Source of the DNA: DASZQY01 sp048498575
GTDB taxonomy: Bacteria; Pseudomonadota; Alphaproteobacteria; Rhizobiales; Kaistiaceae
DNA: 15,115 nt
Direction: 5' to 3'
NCBI GenBank assembly: GCA_048498575.1
Contig: JBEHXS010000044.1
Coordinates: 1-15,115 of the forward strand
Positions 14,502-15,115 of this stretch are shown here, piece by piece (position 1 is the stretch's first letter; the number at the start of each line of letters is the position of its first letter). Made by a program: the position numbers and the translations under genes. The notes below the pieces were generated by a model. It made no database searches. It worked only from the letters and a program-made list of their open reading frames with translations, and had not been told where the DNA came from.

Positions 14502-14620
14502 ACGCTGTTCTTTTGCCGGAGAAACCCAAGGCACGCAAGCGTTTCGCGGCGCGTGCTGGGATTCTCCTCCCCGTAGCGAGGATCCACGCGGGCGGCGCAA
14601 AACCGGCGCGTTTGCGACCG

Positions 14621-15115
14621 TTACGCGCCCGCGCCGAGGGTGACGAGGAGCTCGTCCAGCTGCTCGAACTGTTCGGGCAGCGCATCCGAAGCCCCGGTGC
14701 CGGCCTCGTCGAGGGCTTCCTTCGAGGGATAGAGCTCGTGGACGACCAGGAGCGTCTTGCCGCCCTTTTCCTCGAAGGTCACCGTAGTGACGGATCCTTC
14801 CTCGCCCCCTTCGTCATTGGTCCAGACGAGGCGCGAGTGCGGTGTCACCTCGACATACCGGCCGAAAAACTCGGCAGGGTTTGAGGGGTCGTCGCCGAAC
14901 GCCAGACGGTACCTGCCCCCGGCACGAACATCCATCTCGCAGGAACGCAGGAACATGCCGAGCGACTTCGGCGCCCACCACCTCTTGAACAGCTCGGGCG
15001 TGGTCCACGCCGCGAAGACGATGCGCGCCGGGGCGTTGAAGGTTCGGGTGACGACCACCTCGCGCCCGGACGTCCGTTCCACCGTCGTCCGGTGCTTAAC
15101 GGAGGCGGGCTCACT
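14621..15115 (-). CDS. SRPBCC/AHSA1-domain protein, start just outside window
   Basis: The frame is open to the right edge, and the first visible residues (S-E-P-A-S-V-K-H-R) look like a normal protein beginning, so the true ATG probably lies within a few bases of 15115. The GTG at 15082 is internal to this. About 164 residues are visible. It has the activator-of-Hsp90-ATPase-homologue (START-like) pattern: V-T-R-T-F-N-A-P-A-R-I-V-F-A-A-W at the start, L-F-K-R-W-W-A-P, D-V-R-A-G-G-R-Y-R, a G-R-Y-V-E-V-x-P strand, T-V-T-F-E-E-K-G-G-K-T-L-L, and the C-terminal helix rich in E-Q-L-D-E-L-L. Members form a hydrophobic pocket for small ligands or act as polyketide-cyclase-like enzymes. The ligand cannot be predicted. 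Cytoplasmic. Confidence 0.88.
   Translation of the reverse strand, partial: SEPASVKHRTTVERTSGREVVVTRTFNAPARIVFAAWTTPELFKRWWAPKSLGMFLRSCEMDVRAGGRYRLAFGDDPSNPAEFFGRYVEVTPHSRLVWTNDEGGEEGSVTTVTFEEKGGKTLLVVHELYPSKEALDEAGTGASDALPEQFEQLDELLVTLGAGA

Noticed and set aside
14397..14600. 67-codon open frame over the tRNA genes
   Set aside because: It spans the tRNA-Pro gene and the end of tRNA-Arg; the peptide G-V-A-Q-P-G-R-A-P-A-L-G is the usual artefact of translating a tRNA.

Overview
The window is GC-rich, densely coded DNA from an alphaproteobacterium, most likely a member of the Hyphomicrobiales (Rhizobiales). The indicators are an Aap/Bzt-type general L-amino acid ABC transporter, an alphaproteobacterial OmpA-like protein with a long proline/threonine linker, a MetC of the alphaproteobacterial type, and a bacterial homologue of the mitochondrial complex I subunit NDUFS4. 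I see no phage genes, transposases, CRISPR array or toxin-antitoxin pair. It reads as ordinary chromosomal housekeeping and accessory-metabolism DNA, and I found no clear candidate for a wholly new system.

Layout. 1-1293 (+) is the C-terminal part of an OmpA-family protein cut by the left edge. A strong hairpin (1340-1371) separates it from a convergent amino acid transporter cluster, 6868 down to 1371 (-): a first periplasmic binding protein, a second one (AapJ type), two permeases (AapQ, AapM) and an ATPase (AapP). A perfect 11-bp hairpin lies between aapJ and aapQ, and a plausible separate promoter lies upstream of aapJ. An 80-bp divergent region separates the cluster from metC (+, 6949-8127), which overlaps tail-to-tail by 44 bp with a PAP2 phosphatase gene. 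That gene is translationally coupled (ATGA) to an upstream ArnT/PMT-like membrane glycosyltransferase (both -, 10590 to 8084), suggesting envelope lipid or glycan modification.

The next block (+, 10730-12483) is a two-gene unit of a Gfo/Idh/MocA oxidoreductase and a ThuA-domain protein, resembling the rhizobial thuA/thuB sugar-oxidation pair. Convergent to it is a decayed TupA-like ATP-grasp gene (12499-13351, -) with one in-frame stop and one frameshift. Then come the NDUFS4-like gene (13524-13829, +), a small exported protein of unknown function (13893-14327, +), two adjacent tRNA genes on the minus strand, tRNA-Pro(TGG) and tRNA-Arg(TCT), and an SRPBCC/AHSA1-domain protein (-) that runs off the right edge.

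How the parts fit: the transporter block brings in amino acids and sits beside a methionine-pathway enzyme. The GT/PAP2 pair probably acts on lipid-linked sugars or lipid phosphates in the inner membrane. The Gfo/Idh-ThuA pair probably oxidises a sugar or disaccharide. No non-genic stretch exceeds 300 bases; the longest is the 205-base gap between the two binding-protein genes.
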